Positions 33,780 to 42,545 are shown, counted from the first letter of the stretch. The stretch is DNA of 64,000 nt from Rhodococcoides kyotonense (GCF_001645385.1 NZ_LVHI01000012.1:858169-922168); one strand, 5' to 3'. Translations and numbers: made by a program. Notes: a model not told the origin generated them from the letters alone.

Positions 33780-34846
33780 GCGCCGAAGCCCCGCCTACCG
33801 TCGTCGGAAAGCTGTCGACGCTCGATCGCTTCCTACCCGTGTGGATCGGTGTCGCGATGGTCGCAGGCCTGATCCTCGGACGCGCGATACCCGGGATGAA
33901 TTCCGCGCTATCCGCGATATCCGTCGACGGCATTTCGCTCCCGATCGCCCTCGGCCTGCTGGTCATGATGTATCCGGTGCTCGCGAAGGTGCGCTACGAC
34001 CGCGTCGCTGCGGTGACCGGTGATCGCGCACTCCTGATCTCGTCGCTCGTTCTCAACTGGCTGCTCGGCCCGGCGTTGATGTTCGCACTCGCGTGGCTGC
34101 TGCTGCCGGATCTTCCCGAGTACCGGACGGGTCTGATCATCGTCGGACTCGCGCGCTGCATCGCGATGGTCGTCATCTGGAACGACCTCGCCTGCGGTGA
34201 TCGTGAGGCGGCTGCCGTTCTCGTCGCCCTGAATTCGATCTTCCAGGTGCTCATGTTCGCCGTGCTGGGATGGTTCTACCTCTCGGTACTCCCGGGATGG
34301 CTCGGCCTCGAACAACAGACGATCGACACCTCTGCGTGGCAGATCGCGAAGTCGGTGCTGATTTTTCTCGGCATTCCGCTCGTAGCAGGATTCCTCACCC
34401 GACGTCTTGGCGAAAAGGCAAGGGGCCGAGCGTGGTACGAGGACCGGTTCGTACCGGTCATCGCGCCGTGGGCTCTGTACGGACTGTTGTTCACCATCGT
34501 CGTTCTGTTCGCGCTGCAGGGCGACCAGATCACGTCGAAGCCGTGGGACGTGGTGCGCATCGCCGTACCGCTGCTGATCTATTTCGCGGTCATGTGGGGT
34601 GGCGGTTTCGCCCTCGGTGCCGCGCTCGGCCTGGGTTATCACCGCACTGCCACACTGGCTTTCACGGCGGCAGGCAACAATTTCGAACTCGCCATCGCGG
34701 TGGCGATCGCAACCTACGGGGCGACGTCCGGGCAGGCCCTTGCCGGGGTGATCGGCCCTCTCATCGAAGTTCCGGTGCTCGTAGGTCTGGTGTACGTATC
34801 CCTATCTCTCCGTGCACGTTTCGGAGACGGCGCACGCAATGTCTGA
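33776..34846 (+). CDS. acr3: ACR3 arsenite efflux permease
   Basis: This 356-residue protein has about ten membrane segments. ACR3 features are the catalytic-type Cys in LARCIAMVVIWNDLACGD and AAGNNFELAIAVAIATYG in the last third. It exports As(OH)3 across the inner membrane. It is translationally coupled to arsR (ATGA overlap), and the arsC start lies within its final codons (8-base overlap). The order arsR-acr3-arsC is standard in actinobacteria. Confidence 0.92.
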   Translation: MSAEAPPTVVGKLSTLDRFLPVWIGVAMVAGLILGRAIPGMNSALSAISVDGISLPIALGLLVMMYPVLAKVRYDRVAAVTGDRALLISSLVLNWLLGPALMFALAWLLLPDLPEYRTGLIIVGLARCIAMVVIWNDLACGDREAAAVLVALNSIFQVLMFAVLGWFYLSVLPGWLGLEQQTIDTSAWQIAKSVLIFLGIPLVAGFLTRRLGEKARGRAWYEDRFVPVIAPWALYGLLFTIVVLFALQGDQITSKPWDVVRIAVPLLIYFAVMWGGGFALGAALGLGYHRTATLAFTAAGNNFELAIAVAIATYGATSGQALAGVIGPLIEVPVLVGLVYVSLSLRARFGDGARNV

Positions 34847-35249
34847 TCCGGTGAGAGTCTTGTTCGTCTGCGTCAGCAACCGCGGCAAGTCCGTGATGGC
34901 CGAGCGCCTCGTCCCGACGATGACCACGTCGATCGCCGCGTCGTCGGCCGGCACCGCAGCGAAGATCGGCGGAACGGTCAACGAACTGTCCGCGACAGCG
35001 CTCGACGAAGTGGGAGCCGACGTCGCCGATCACCGACCACGTCAACTCACCGACGAGTTGATGCAGGCCGTCGACATGGTCGTCGTGGTCGGTCCAGCCG
35101 AGGTCACGCCACCACCGGGGGTGACGGTCGAACGGTGGGCCACCGATGAACCGTCGGAGCGGGGCATCGACGGGCTCGATCGGATGCGGCTGATTCGCGA
35201 CGACATCGCCACGCGCATCCGCGCTCTCGTCGACCGCATCGAGCGGTAG
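34839..35249 (+). CDS. arsC: arsenate reductase, low-molecular-weight phosphatase fold (mycothiol type)
   Basis: This 136-residue protein starts at ATG 34839. The P-loop is FVCVSNRGKSVMAERL: Cys followed by five residues then Lys rather than the Arg of classical phosphatases, as I recall for actinobacterial arsenate-mycothiol transferases. Role: reduction of arsenate to arsenite for ACR3. The end (MRLIRDDIATRIRALVDRIE) matches the remnant at 28689. Confidence 0.85.
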   Translation: MSDPVRVLFVCVSNRGKSVMAERLVPTMTTSIAASSAGTAAKIGGTVNELSATALDEVGADVADHRPRQLTDELMQAVDMVVVVGPAEVTPPPGVTVERWATDEPSERGIDGLDRMRLIRDDIATRIRALVDRIER

Positions 35250-35272
35250 GCGAGAGCGCGACGAAGCGCGAC

Positions 35273-35731
35273 TCAGCAGCAGGCAGCCGACGCGCCCCCG
35301 CCGCCACCGCAACACACGGCAGCACTGTCGTTGTCCTGCAACAGCTTCGGGCTCGTCCCGAAAGTGTCGGAGTCGGCTAGCACGGTGTAGACCTCCCACT
35401 TCTCGCCGGCCGGCCCGGTGACCCACACCTTGTCCTGGGTGGCGAAGCAACACGTCGTACCGATCTCCTCGTCGGTGAACAGACCCTCACCGGTGAGGCG
35501 CGTGATCTCGGAGTGCACCTGCGCGGACGAGTCGACCTCCACGCCGAGGTGATTGACCGTGCCGCCCTGGCCTGGATTCTCGATCAGCACGAGTTTCAGC
35601 GGCGGTTCGGCGATGGCGAAGTTCGCGTAGCCGGGCTTGACCTTCGCGGGCTCGACTCCGAACAGCTTGGAGTAGAACGTGATCGATTCGTCGAGCTTGT
35701 CGACGTTCAGTGCGAGTTGTGCGCGAGACAT
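35273..35731 (-). CDS. arsI: ArsI/CadI-type heavy-metal metalloenzyme (VOC fold)
   Basis: This 152-residue protein begins MSRAQLALNVDKLDESITFY, with NHLGVEVDSS (metal His) and the vicinal Cys pair in GTTCCFATQDKVWVTGP. The C-terminus is Cys-rich (CCGGGGGASAACC). The family includes the ArsI C-As lyase, which demethylates organoarsenicals, and the cadmium-induced CadI; the Cys pair with the flanking motif fits both. It is convergent with arsC and divergent from a second ArsR gene, which probably controls it. Confidence 0.85.
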   Translation of the reverse strand: MSRAQLALNVDKLDESITFYSKLFGVEPAKVKPGYANFAIAEPPLKLVLIENPGQGGTVNHLGVEVDSSAQVHSEITRLTGEGLFTDEEIGTTCCFATQDKVWVTGPAGEKWEVYTVLADSDTFGTSPKLLQDNDSAAVCCGGGGGASAACC

Positions 35732-35751
35732 GACCAGACCTCCACCTGTGA

Positions 35752-35806
35752 GACATATATCGAATTACTAGCGAACCCAGACTGCGCCACCTTTGCGACA
35801 TATGTC
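35752..35806. promoter_or_regulatory. paired operators between arsI and the second arsR gene
   Basis: GACATATATC (35752-35761) lies near arsI and the perfect palindrome GACATATGTC (35797-35806) lies near arsR, with starts 45 bases apart. They probably bind the same ArsR dimer at two divergent promoters. Confidence 0.6.
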
Positions 35807-35829
35807 AAGAAGGTTGTACGGTGAATGTC

Positions 35830-36189
35830 ATGCCGAAGACGTTGCCGCTGATCGACACGACAGCTCCGATCTGCTGCGCACCTCTGGCGGCAGCCCCCAT
35901 GGACAACGACGCGGCCCTGGAGGTCGCGTTGCGACTGAAGGCGCTCGCCGATCCCGCCCGGGTGCGGTTGATGTCGGTCCTCCTCAGCGCCGACGCCGGC
36001 GAGGTGTGCACGTGCGATCTCGCCCCTGCGGTCGAGCTGACGGAGTCGACGGTGAGCCATCACCTGGGGCAGCTCAAGAAGGCCGGCCTGGTCACGTCGA
36101 CCCGTCGTGGCATGAACGTCTACTACTCGGCGAAGCCGGACGCACTCGATGCCCTGAGAGTCGTGCTCGATCCGAACTGCTGCCGCTGA
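35830..36189 (+). CDS. second ArsR/SmtB-family metal-responsive repressor
   Basis: This 119-residue protein (ATG 35830, MPKTLPLIDTTAPICCAPLA) has an N-terminal Cys pair, the winged helix LADPARVRLMSVLLS, the metal motif EVCTCDLAPAVELTESTVSH and a C-terminal DPNCCR. The several Cys pairs suggest As(III)/Cd(II)/Pb(II) sensing. It differs from the arsR at 33429 in its C-terminal Cys pair. It is divergent from arsI with paired operators between them. GTG 35821 is an alternative start. Confidence 0.85.
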   Translation: MPKTLPLIDTTAPICCAPLAAAPMDNDAALEVALRLKALADPARVRLMSVLLSADAGEVCTCDLAPAVELTESTVSHHLGQLKKAGLVTSTRRGMNVYYSAKPDALDALRVVLDPNCCR

Positions 36190-36299
36190 CCCGAGGCACC
36201 GCATGAAATGCTCGGCACCGAAAATCGGACTTGGTAGCGGCGACCGTTCGCGTGTTCGGCAAGATCTACGAGACCGATCGGTCGGGTAGTTTCTAGACC

Positions 36300-38456
36300 A
36301 TGACTCCAACGTGGGTACAGGTACGAGGCGCGAACTACGGAACCATGGGCCGATCCATCAGCGGGACGGTCCACCGCCCCGACGGATCGTGGCAGCTGGT
36401 GCGTCATGTACCCGACGACACGTGGCGCTACGAAACCCAGCAGAACGAGCCCGTATTTATCGAAACCCCCACCGACCGATGGTCCCGCGACGCCGACGGG
36501 ACGATGGTGCACGCAGTCAAGTCACCGAACACCATGTACGCGATCATGGGCATCGGATCGCCGTCCTTGTTGCTGCGCGCTTACGACACATTCCCGCCGA
36601 GAACGACCCACGGGTTCGACGACCAGCGTTTCGTCGACCCGAGCGCTCCCCGAGAAAGCAGCGTTCGCGGTCGGCCCGGATGGGAAGTGACCGCGCGCGA
36701 CCACCACATGAACGAGGCCGTCACCTACGTGTTCGACGCCGAACTCGGAGTCGCCCTTCGGTGGCAGCGTGGCGAGGAGTGGATGGAGCTCTCCGATCCC
36801 ACATTGGACGAGACTTTCGACGACAACCTGTTCCGGTGGACGGGACCATCGCGCCCAGCCGAAGACGAGATCGCAAAACACCAACGTGAGCACGAAAAAC
36901 GTCAGCGCGAGCTTGCGAGCATTCCCCAAGCAATCCCGTCGTGGCTCCCTCTGACCACGCACGTCCAGTCCCTGTCCGGTAATCACCGCACCGGCGAGCT
37001 GACCCTGTCCATCGGTGGCAACGCGCCGCAATTCACTCTCCGGCGGTGGGTGACCGCCATCGGCGAACCGGCACTGGAGTGGCCGAGTGATTCGACGCCA
37101 GAACGGTACCGCCAGTCCATCGGCGACTGGACCTACGAGATACGTAGTTACAACGAGATCGACCACGACGACTGCCTCCGCATCGTCGACTCGATCGTTC
37201 ACGTCGATCCACCCGACCGCGACCCAGCCGAGATCGTGGCCGAGCTCGAAGCAGAGGAGCACGACCGGCACGAAGCAGAGGTGCTTGCGACGCTCGGAAC
37301 CGGCAGGATCCTTACCAACCACCTCAAAGGCGAATCACTGTTCATCCGAACGGATTTCAGCGACGACGACGCCTGGCGCGCCATCGCGACCGCAGCGATG
37401 GCCCCTGTTCCACAAGGCAACGACGTCGAGTTCTCCGCGTACCTCACTTGCATCGACAATCCGGAGTACGACGGAATGACCGTCGATGACCTTCTCGGCG
37501 CGATCGGTGAACCACCGCCCTACTACGCGTTCCTCGTCGATTCCGAGACGGTCGGCAACCCCGAGATGCCGATCGTTGTCGTCGACACCGGCCCGGGCGA
37601 TCCGGATCGCCCGCGCGGCAGAACCTTTCGCGTCATCCCGTCGCAGATGTCGGGCGTGGAGAACAATCTGTCCATCGCGAACATGGACTTCGAAAGTTTC
37701 GCGGACAGCGTCGACGACGACGGTGTCTTCCGCGGATTTCCCGAACCGCCGCGTCCCGTCGAAGAGGTGACGACGCGCGAGATCGCCGACTGGATTGCAG
37801 GCGACCTTCACTCGGAAGCGTTGAAGGAACTCCACGCCGTGCTCGACGGACGGAAGTATCGCTACCCGGTGCAGCTGTTCGACGTCGAATTGTCGGAGGT
37901 GCACGCGCAGGTTCGCGATGCACACCCGGGAAATCAGCGCGGCCTTCTCGGTTTCGACGAGTATCTGCGGGCAACGGAATCGGGTGGGCCAGCGTTGCGG
38001 GGGTACGCTCCTGCCCACAGTGCGTCCTGGCATTTCGTGCTCGACCGCGACTCGCACCGACCCATTGCCGCCTACAGAATCGAATACCAGCCGTACACCC
38101 CGCCACCCGAGGAAGACGGTGTGCCGCGGACACCGAGGTTCGAGGTCCCGTTCGTGAACACGGAGCCCGTATCGGAGTCGCATCTAACCGATGACGACGA
38201 TCTCGTCGACCCCGAGGTGGTCAAGCGCGCAGTTCTGGCCGAGGCCGCTCGGCTGCACGATGGTGCCGAGCTCAGTGGGGGTAATCCTCTGCCGCAACGC
38301 ATCCCGCGGCTGCCGGGCTACCGTATCGGCTGCCACGTTCGAATCGACGGTGAACACGCGTTCTACGTCGCCATCGTCACCGACATACACGACGAGTTCC
38401 TCGTCATCGAAGTTCCGAATACAGGACTGCGCATCGTCGGACCAGGGGAACCCTGA
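36300..38456 (+). CDS. large multi-domain protein containing a DUF6924 domain
   Basis: This 718-residue soluble protein has an N-terminal region of about 1-190 (beta-rich; WQLVRHVPDDTWRYE, TYVFDAELGVALRWQRGEEW), a helical EIAKHQREHEKRQRELASI linker, a second beta region to about 310, a DUF6924 domain (about 345-470; LFIRTDFSDDDAWRA, TFRVIPSQMSGVENNLSIAN, MDFESFADSVDDDGVFRGF), and a C-terminal region to 718. DUF6924 is usually a stand-alone protein of about 140 residues, so this is a fusion. No signal peptide is present. Function is unknown. Confidence 0.7.
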   Translation: MTPTWVQVRGANYGTMGRSISGTVHRPDGSWQLVRHVPDDTWRYETQQNEPVFIETPTDRWSRDADGTMVHAVKSPNTMYAIMGIGSPSLLLRAYDTFPPRTTHGFDDQRFVDPSAPRESSVRGRPGWEVTARDHHMNEAVTYVFDAELGVALRWQRGEEWMELSDPTLDETFDDNLFRWTGPSRPAEDEIAKHQREHEKRQRELASIPQAIPSWLPLTTHVQSLSGNHRTGELTLSIGGNAPQFTLRRWVTAIGEPALEWPSDSTPERYRQSIGDWTYEIRSYNEIDHDDCLRIVDSIVHVDPPDRDPAEIVAELEAEEHDRHEAEVLATLGTGRILTNHLKGESLFIRTDFSDDDAWRAIATAAMAPVPQGNDVEFSAYLTCIDNPEYDGMTVDDLLGAIGEPPPYYAFLVDSETVGNPEMPIVVVDTGPGDPDRPRGRTFRVIPSQMSGVENNLSIANMDFESFADSVDDDGVFRGFPEPPRPVEEVTTREIADWIAGDLHSEALKELHAVLDGRKYRYPVQLFDVELSEVHAQVRDAHPGNQRGLLGFDEYLRATESGGPALRGYAPAHSASWHFVLDRDSHRPIAAYRIEYQPYTPPPEEDGVPRTPRFEVPFVNTEPVSESHLTDDDDLVDPEVVKRAVLAEAARLHDGAELSGGNPLPQRIPRLPGYRIGCHVRIDGEHAFYVAIVTDIHDEFLVIEVPNTGLRIVGPGEP

Positions 38457-38459
38457 GCG

Positions 38460-38900
38460 TCAGCTCGCGCCCGCCGCCCGGGCCGTGGTGAACGAGCGGT
38501 ACAACCGGATTGAGTTGGCGCACGCCCATCCTGCAAGGATGGGCAGAACGAAACTTGCCGCCGCCCAGCCCGTCACCATGGTCACTACCACGACGGCGGC
38601 CGCGATCAGGGTGATGCCGAAGGCGTCGATCTTTGTGCCGATCGACGAATCGGGTGCGGCACCTCTGCCGGGGAAACGGGGTGAATCGGCTAGTGTCCTC
38701 ACTGCATCGACAAACGCAGCGGTTCCCGCAATGCCCATGAACGAGAAGAAGACCACTTCTTTAAGCGTGAAATCCCAGCCGACAAGCGGGTCGAACAGCC
38801 CACGCACCATCGACACGATGGTTCCGATGCCCGCAATGAAACCCAGATACAACAGGACGATAGGGCCCACCAACCCACTGAAACCCCTGCGACGCGCCAT
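38460..38900 (-). CDS. small membrane protein, unknown
   Basis: This 146-residue protein has about four membrane segments (LVGPIVLLYLGFIAGIGTIV; VVFFSFMGIAGTAAFVDAV; AFGITLIAAAVVVVTMVTGW; AAASFVLPILAGWACA). It starts MARRRGFSG. It is convergent with the DUF6924 gene, 3 bases apart. No family is recognised. Confidence 0.65.
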   Translation of the reverse strand: MARRRGFSGLVGPIVLLYLGFIAGIGTIVSMVRGLFDPLVGWDFTLKEVVFFSFMGIAGTAAFVDAVRTLADSPRFPGRGAAPDSSIGTKIDAFGITLIAAAVVVVTMVTGWAAASFVLPILAGWACANSIRLYRSFTTARAAGAS

Positions 38901-39079
38901 AATTGCAGGCTATCAACTCGATGAGCCGCGCCCGGTGTGTCTTCCAGTTGGCATCATTTCCTACGCGATGAGTGATGACTCGCGTAGCGTTTCAGCCTCG
39001 CGAACGATCACCAGAGCCACGGGAGTTCCGGCTCCCGCGGCAGAAGCACTTTTCGATGCCGAATCAGCATGTCTGCAAA

Positions 39080-39859
39080 TCACCAGCTCTGAAGCTTCGA
39101 AATTCGGTCGGCAACTGCAGTATCGGGGAGGGTGATTTGATAGCCCATTCGACGAAGAGCCCCGACCGCCTCGGACGGGGCATCACGAACGACTGCGCGA
39201 GTTTGAATACGACGCCACCTCTCACGACCCTCGTGGACTGCGTCGAGCCATGTTGCCTTGCTATCGAATTGGCAGTCCTCGATGAGGAATTGGACGAAGT
39301 CTTCCAAGCAAGGACGAAACCGGTCACCCCCGAGCGGGAGATGCAAGGACTCGAGACTGTGTGGCGTCTTATGCTTCAAACGCGACAGAATATGGGAGAA
39401 CGCACCCCGGTGTGCATGTACATGTAGGTGAGCAGTGGGTTTTCGGCGCGCGTTGCGCTCGTACTCCAGTCTGACCATCGGCGTCTTGTCGATCGCAGCC
39501 ACCAACCTGTAGGTCGAATTCTCTACCGCCAAATATCGGTCCTGCGAGTCGAGACAGCACTTGATGGTTACCCCTAGGAACGCGAGCGGGTTAGGGGAAG
39601 AACCACCTCGAGGCGGCGCCTGCGTAAGGGGAACCGTCGCCTGGATGACGCTTCGAGGCTTGTCCGATCTAGCGCTCACCGTCACTTCCCAATCGGTCGA
39701 CGGGAACGAGGCGTGAATCAGCTCAGCGGTTTCACTGGCGAAACTATTCGCCCTGTCGTGAAATTCTTCGACCGCTGTCTCCGAGTGAACAGGGGCGCTA
39801 GCAGTCGGTAAGGAGGAACTCGATTGATTCAAGGTCTTCCCATGCTTGCCATTCGTCAC
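39080..39859 (-). CDS. unknown protein, second gene of a two-gene unit
   Basis: The product is about 259 residues and soluble. The N-terminal 30 residues are Ser/Thr-rich and disordered; the central part has FLGVTIKCCLDSQDRYLAVE and the motif ARRKPTAHLHVHAHRGAFSH; the C-terminus has a helical RERWRRIQTRAVVRDAPSEA. No family is recognised. The start is uncertain: GTG 39859 overlaps the end of the upstream small gene by 62 bases, and TTG 39832 is an alternative. The overlap and the shared strand indicate coupled expression. Confidence 0.55.
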   Translation of the reverse strand: MTNGKHGKTLNQSSSSLPTASAPVHSETAVEEFHDRANSFASETAELIHASFPSTDWEVTVSARSDKPRSVIQATVPLTQAPPRGGSSPNPLAFLGVTIKCCLDSQDRYLAVENSTYRLVAAIDKTPMVRLEYERNARRKPTAHLHVHAHRGAFSHILSRLKHKTPHSLESLHLPLGGDRFRPCLEDFVQFLIEDCQFDSKATWLDAVHEGRERWRRIQTRAVVRDAPSEAVGALRRMGYQITLPDTAVADRISKLQSW

Positions 39860-39980
39860 CTACAAGAGCGTACTGACTGGCTTTGTCCGCGAACTCGGAA
39901 AGAGACATACCGTGCTTGGCGAGAATCAACTCTCGGCGCGCTACCAACTCAGCCGGGGTGTAACTCGTTACTGTAGTCAT
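39798..39980 (-). CDS. 60-residue protein, first gene of a two-gene unit
   Basis: A small acidic helical protein, MTTVTSYTPAELVARRELIL, then AKHGMSLSEFADKASQYALV and an acidic C-terminus ending EFLLTDC. AAAGGAC lies 7-8 bases before ATG 39980. Size, charge and the overlapping larger downstream gene recall a toxin-antitoxin layout, but I recognise neither partner. The 180 bases upstream hold no gene. Confidence 0.55.
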   Translation of the reverse strand: MTTVTSYTPAELVARRELILAKHGMSLSEFADKASQYALVGDEWQAWEDLESIEFLLTDC

Positions 39981-40159
39981 CGGTTAGTCCTTTCTACTCG
40001 TTCAGCTGACAGCGACTGTGTCGATTGGACCAGTCTGACACGTGCAGCATCGGGGTGTAGACAAAGTATGCGCTTCGGCACCGACAGGCCGCGTCGGCAC
40101 AGGTCTCGATTGTGGGCCCAGCTCAGCGCCCACGTCAGTAGCGCACCACCCCTCCGGCC

Positions 40160-40624
40160 TTACCCCTCCGTGACGTCTTCGAAGTGCACGGTGACGGCCG
40201 TGTCGTCGATGTGGTGGCCGAGCAGGTCGGTCAGCGTCGTGCGCGCGAGGTTGCCGAGGTCGAGCCCGACCGCATGCAAGTCGGTGCCGTACGCACCCGT
40301 CACGGTGATGGCGGCCCCGATACATGTGTGCCCGTCGAGCTCGAGGTCGACGGCGATGGGGTCGGCGCCGTGCACGCCGAGCAGAGCGCGTCGCACGGTC
40401 AAGCGCACGATGTGGTCACTGATGCGAAGGGTGTCGTGCCCCTGCTCGACGGACTCAGCCGGGTAGGTGGCGTCGACCGGCCAGGTGCGACGCGTGGTTG
40501 CCCGCACCTTTGCGAGCACCGAGCTGCTGATGTCGACCCAACGCGGTTCGCGATCGTGAGCCGAAAGCTCCTGCGCTGCTCGGGCGAGGAGAGCGTCGTC
40601 GGGTTCGTCGGGGGTCATCTCCAT
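40160..40624 (-). CDS. Asp23/Gls24-related protein encoded with the ECF sigma factor
   Basis: The product is about 154 residues (ATG 40624, MEMTPDEPDDALLARAAQEL, AAGGA upstream). Two Asp23-like alternating beta/helix units are visible: WVDISSSVLAKVRATTRRTW and then ISDHIVRLTVRRALLGVHGA, with DPIAVDLELDGHTCIGAAIT. It overlaps the end of the ECF sigma gene by 10 bases and is probably translationally coupled. It may be an anti-sigma-like or structural partner, but no membrane segment or zinc motif is present. Confidence 0.65.
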   Translation of the reverse strand: MEMTPDEPDDALLARAAQELSAHDREPRWVDISSSVLAKVRATTRRTWPVDATYPAESVEQGHDTLRISDHIVRLTVRRALLGVHGADPIAVDLELDGHTCIGAAITVTGAYGTDLHAVGLDLGNLARTTLTDLLGHHIDDTAVTVHFEDVTEG

Positions 40625-41214
40625 GTCGACATCCTTGCGCTCAGTGTGGTTCGGGCTCGTTGCAGTTGTCCGCGCACCGCGCCGGGCGACATGGACATGA
40701 TCTGTCCGATTTCCACGTGGGTCATGCCTTCGACTTCCCGAAGGAGCCATGCTGATCTCTGACGGTAGGGCAATTCGGACAGCGCCGCGTCCAAGGCCGC
40801 CATGAACCCGGAACTCGCCGCCTGCCGTTCGGGGTCGCCGGAGGGGTCGTGGTCGGCCCGTTCGAACACCCAGTCCTCGGCCGGGGAGATGGCGCGTCGA
40901 CGACGGTGGTCGACGACCTTGTGCGAGACCAGGCTGAACAGCCATGTCCGCAGGCTCGACGCGCCCCGAAAGTTCTCGAGCCCTTTCCAGGCTGCGACGA
41001 ACGCGTCTTGGACGACCTCTTCGGCGGCCCCGGAGTCGCTGAGGAGGTTGCGGGTGAAGCGATACATGTCGGGGCCGTAACGCATCACGATGGCCTCGAA
41101 CGCTTGCCGATCCCCCAGGACAGCCGCTGCGATCAGCGACTGATCCGACGCATCGCCGCCGCGTCGTCGCCACGCAGTGTCACCTGCATCGATGTCGTGT
41201 CCATCGTCGAGCAT
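40615..41214 (-). CDS. ECF-family RNA polymerase sigma factor
   Basis: This 199-residue protein has sigma region 2 (MRYGPDMYRFTRNLLSDSGA, EEVVQDAFVAAWKGLENFRG, TWLFSLVSHKVVDHRRR) and region 4 (LSELPYRQRSAWLLREVEGM, THVEIGQIMSMSPGAVRGQL). ATG 41214 has AAAGGA upstream. It is divergent from the Asp23/AmaP operon, which it probably activates in response to envelope stress (inference). No zinc-binding anti-sigma gene adjoins. Confidence 0.9.
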   Translation of the reverse strand: MLDDGHDIDAGDTAWRRRGGDASDQSLIAAAVLGDRQAFEAIVMRYGPDMYRFTRNLLSDSGAAEEVVQDAFVAAWKGLENFRGASSLRTWLFSLVSHKVVDHRRRRAISPAEDWVFERADHDPSGDPERQAASSGFMAALDAALSELPYRQRSAWLLREVEGMTHVEIGQIMSMSPGAVRGQLQRARTTLSARMSTWR

Positions 41215-41437
41215 CCCCACGTTCCTTTCGAGGACCGCCCGACGCGTCCCACGGAATCGGCGGATGCCGACCCCGTTTCACAGTGCTCTGTTGTACCTCT
41301 GGGTTGTTCCGTCCAAACATCCCGGGTTTTCGGCCTTCACCAGTGTGATCCAGAACACGTATATCGGACGTGCGCTTTCCACGAGTCGCCACGACCAATC
41401 ACCGAAGAACACACAATCGAACGAAGGGATATGGACG

Positions 41438-41920
41438 ATGACCACCACGCAAGCAGCACCCACCGGCACGGCCCCCGCAACCACCACGAAGACGAGCCCC
41501 AAGCCGGTCTCCGATTCGGCATTGGTCAGCTCGGACGGCCGCACCACCATCGCGGACACGGTCGTCTCCAAGATCGCCGGCATCGCCACCCGCGAGGTCC
41601 AGGGTGTGCACGATGTGGGCGGCGGAGCTGTCCGGGCCATCGGTGCGCTGCGCGAGCGCATCCCGGGTGCACGCGTCAACCAGTCCCAGGGCGTGTCGGT
41701 CGAGGTCGGTGAGCGGCAGGCAGCCGTCGACATCGACATCGTCGCCGAGTACGGCGTCTCCATCGCCGACCTGGCCGCCGGAATCCGTCGCAACGTCATC
41801 ACCGCGGTCGAGCGGATGACCGGCCTCGAGGTCACCGAGGTCAACATCACCGTCCACGACGTCTTCCTCGACGACGGCAGCGACGACACCGACGAAGCGG
41901 CAACTGTTCGCGTCCAATGA
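41438..41920 (+). CDS. Asp23/Gls24 family envelope stress protein
   Basis: This 160-residue protein (ATG 41438, AAGGGA upstream) has a Thr/Ala-rich N-terminus, then the Asp23 domain: SSDGRTTIADTVVSKIAGIA, REVQGVHDVGG, VEVGERQAAVDIDIVAEYGV, NVITAVERMTGLEVTEVNIT. Asp23 proteins gather under the membrane through AmaP. It is the first gene of a tightly overlapping operon running to about 45090. The next gene begins within its stop (ATGA). Confidence 0.88.
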   Translation: MTTTQAAPTGTAPATTTKTSPKPVSDSALVSSDGRTTIADTVVSKIAGIATREVQGVHDVGGGAVRAIGALRERIPGARVNQSQGVSVEVGERQAAVDIDIVAEYGVSIADLAAGIRRNVITAVERMTGLEVTEVNITVHDVFLDDGSDDTDEAATVRVQ

Positions 41921-42255
41921 CATCGGGTGACAGCGACACCGGCCGTCCCCGCCCCGACACGGGCGGGGACGGCGGCGACGTCGACCTGTCCGAGGCACTC
42001 GCCCGCACCGTGACGGCCACCGACGGCGTCGCGGGTCTGCACGGCGGCATGTTCGGAGAAGTGGCGACTTATCTGCCCGGTCGCCGCGTCGCCGGAATCC
42101 GGTTGGACCACAACGGGATCGACATACACATCTCGCTGCTGGCCGGTGCGCCCGTACGCGAGACGGCCGACGCGGTGCGTCGCGCAGTACACGCCGTCGC
42201 CGACGGCCCCGTGCACATCACCGTCGAGGACGTCGTCGAGGTGGCGAATTCGTGA
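41917..42255 (+). CDS. short Asp23-like protein
   Basis: This 112-residue protein has a disordered, Gly/Asp-rich N-terminus (about 25 residues), then an Asp23-like core: DLSEALARTVTATDGVAGLH, GIRLDHNGIDIHISLLAGAP, VRRAVHAVADGPVHITVEDV. The ATGA overlap joins it to the upstream Asp23 gene, and its own stop overlaps the next GTG. Expected role: a second subunit in the envelope-stress assembly. Confidence 0.75.
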   Translation: MTSGDSDTGRPRPDTGGDGGDVDLSEALARTVTATDGVAGLHGGMFGEVATYLPGRRVAGIRLDHNGIDIHISLLAGAPVRETADAVRRAVHAVADGPVHITVEDVVEVANS

Positions 42256-42545
42256 CAGGTCAGGAGAGGTCGGCCGAACAGCGGCGTGCTGCTGCACTGA
42301 AAGCAGCGCGCCGCGAGATCGCCCGCACTCACCACCCTGATCGCGGCGGCGACCCCGACACGTACATCCGTCTGCTCGCCGAACTCGATCGCCGGCAGAT
42401 ATCGCGCCCGGCCACGAGTGCAGCAGCGGTGCAGGGCATGTCTCGCCGCGCCCTACGGCGTCGGGCGTGGCGCCGCACGATCGACGCCGTACGCCGCAAG
42501 GTCCGGCGTCGCCTCACCGGCTCGTCCAAGCCGACACGGCGCTGA
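42252..42545 (+). CDS. small basic J-domain-like protein
   Basis: This 97-residue protein starts at GTG 42252, overlapping the previous stop. A short J-domain-like stretch, RREIARTHHPDRGGDPDTYI, has the HPD tripeptide, followed by an Arg-rich tail (RRALRRRAWRRTIDAVRRKV). A full J domain has about 70 residues; only helix II, the HPD loop and part of helix III can be made out. Its presence in an Asp23/AmaP operon suggests DnaK recruitment or simple helical packing; this is inference. Confidence 0.65.
   Translation: MTGQERSAEQRRAAALKAARREIARTHHPDRGGDPDTYIRLLAELDRRQISRPATSAAAVQGMSRRALRRRAWRRTIDAVRRKVRRRLTGSSKPTRR

Noticed and set aside
36522-37322. Minus-strand frame of 266 codons opposite the DUF6924 fusion gene
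   Set aside because: It is a shadow: no domain, and the plus strand has clear coding motifs over the same interval.
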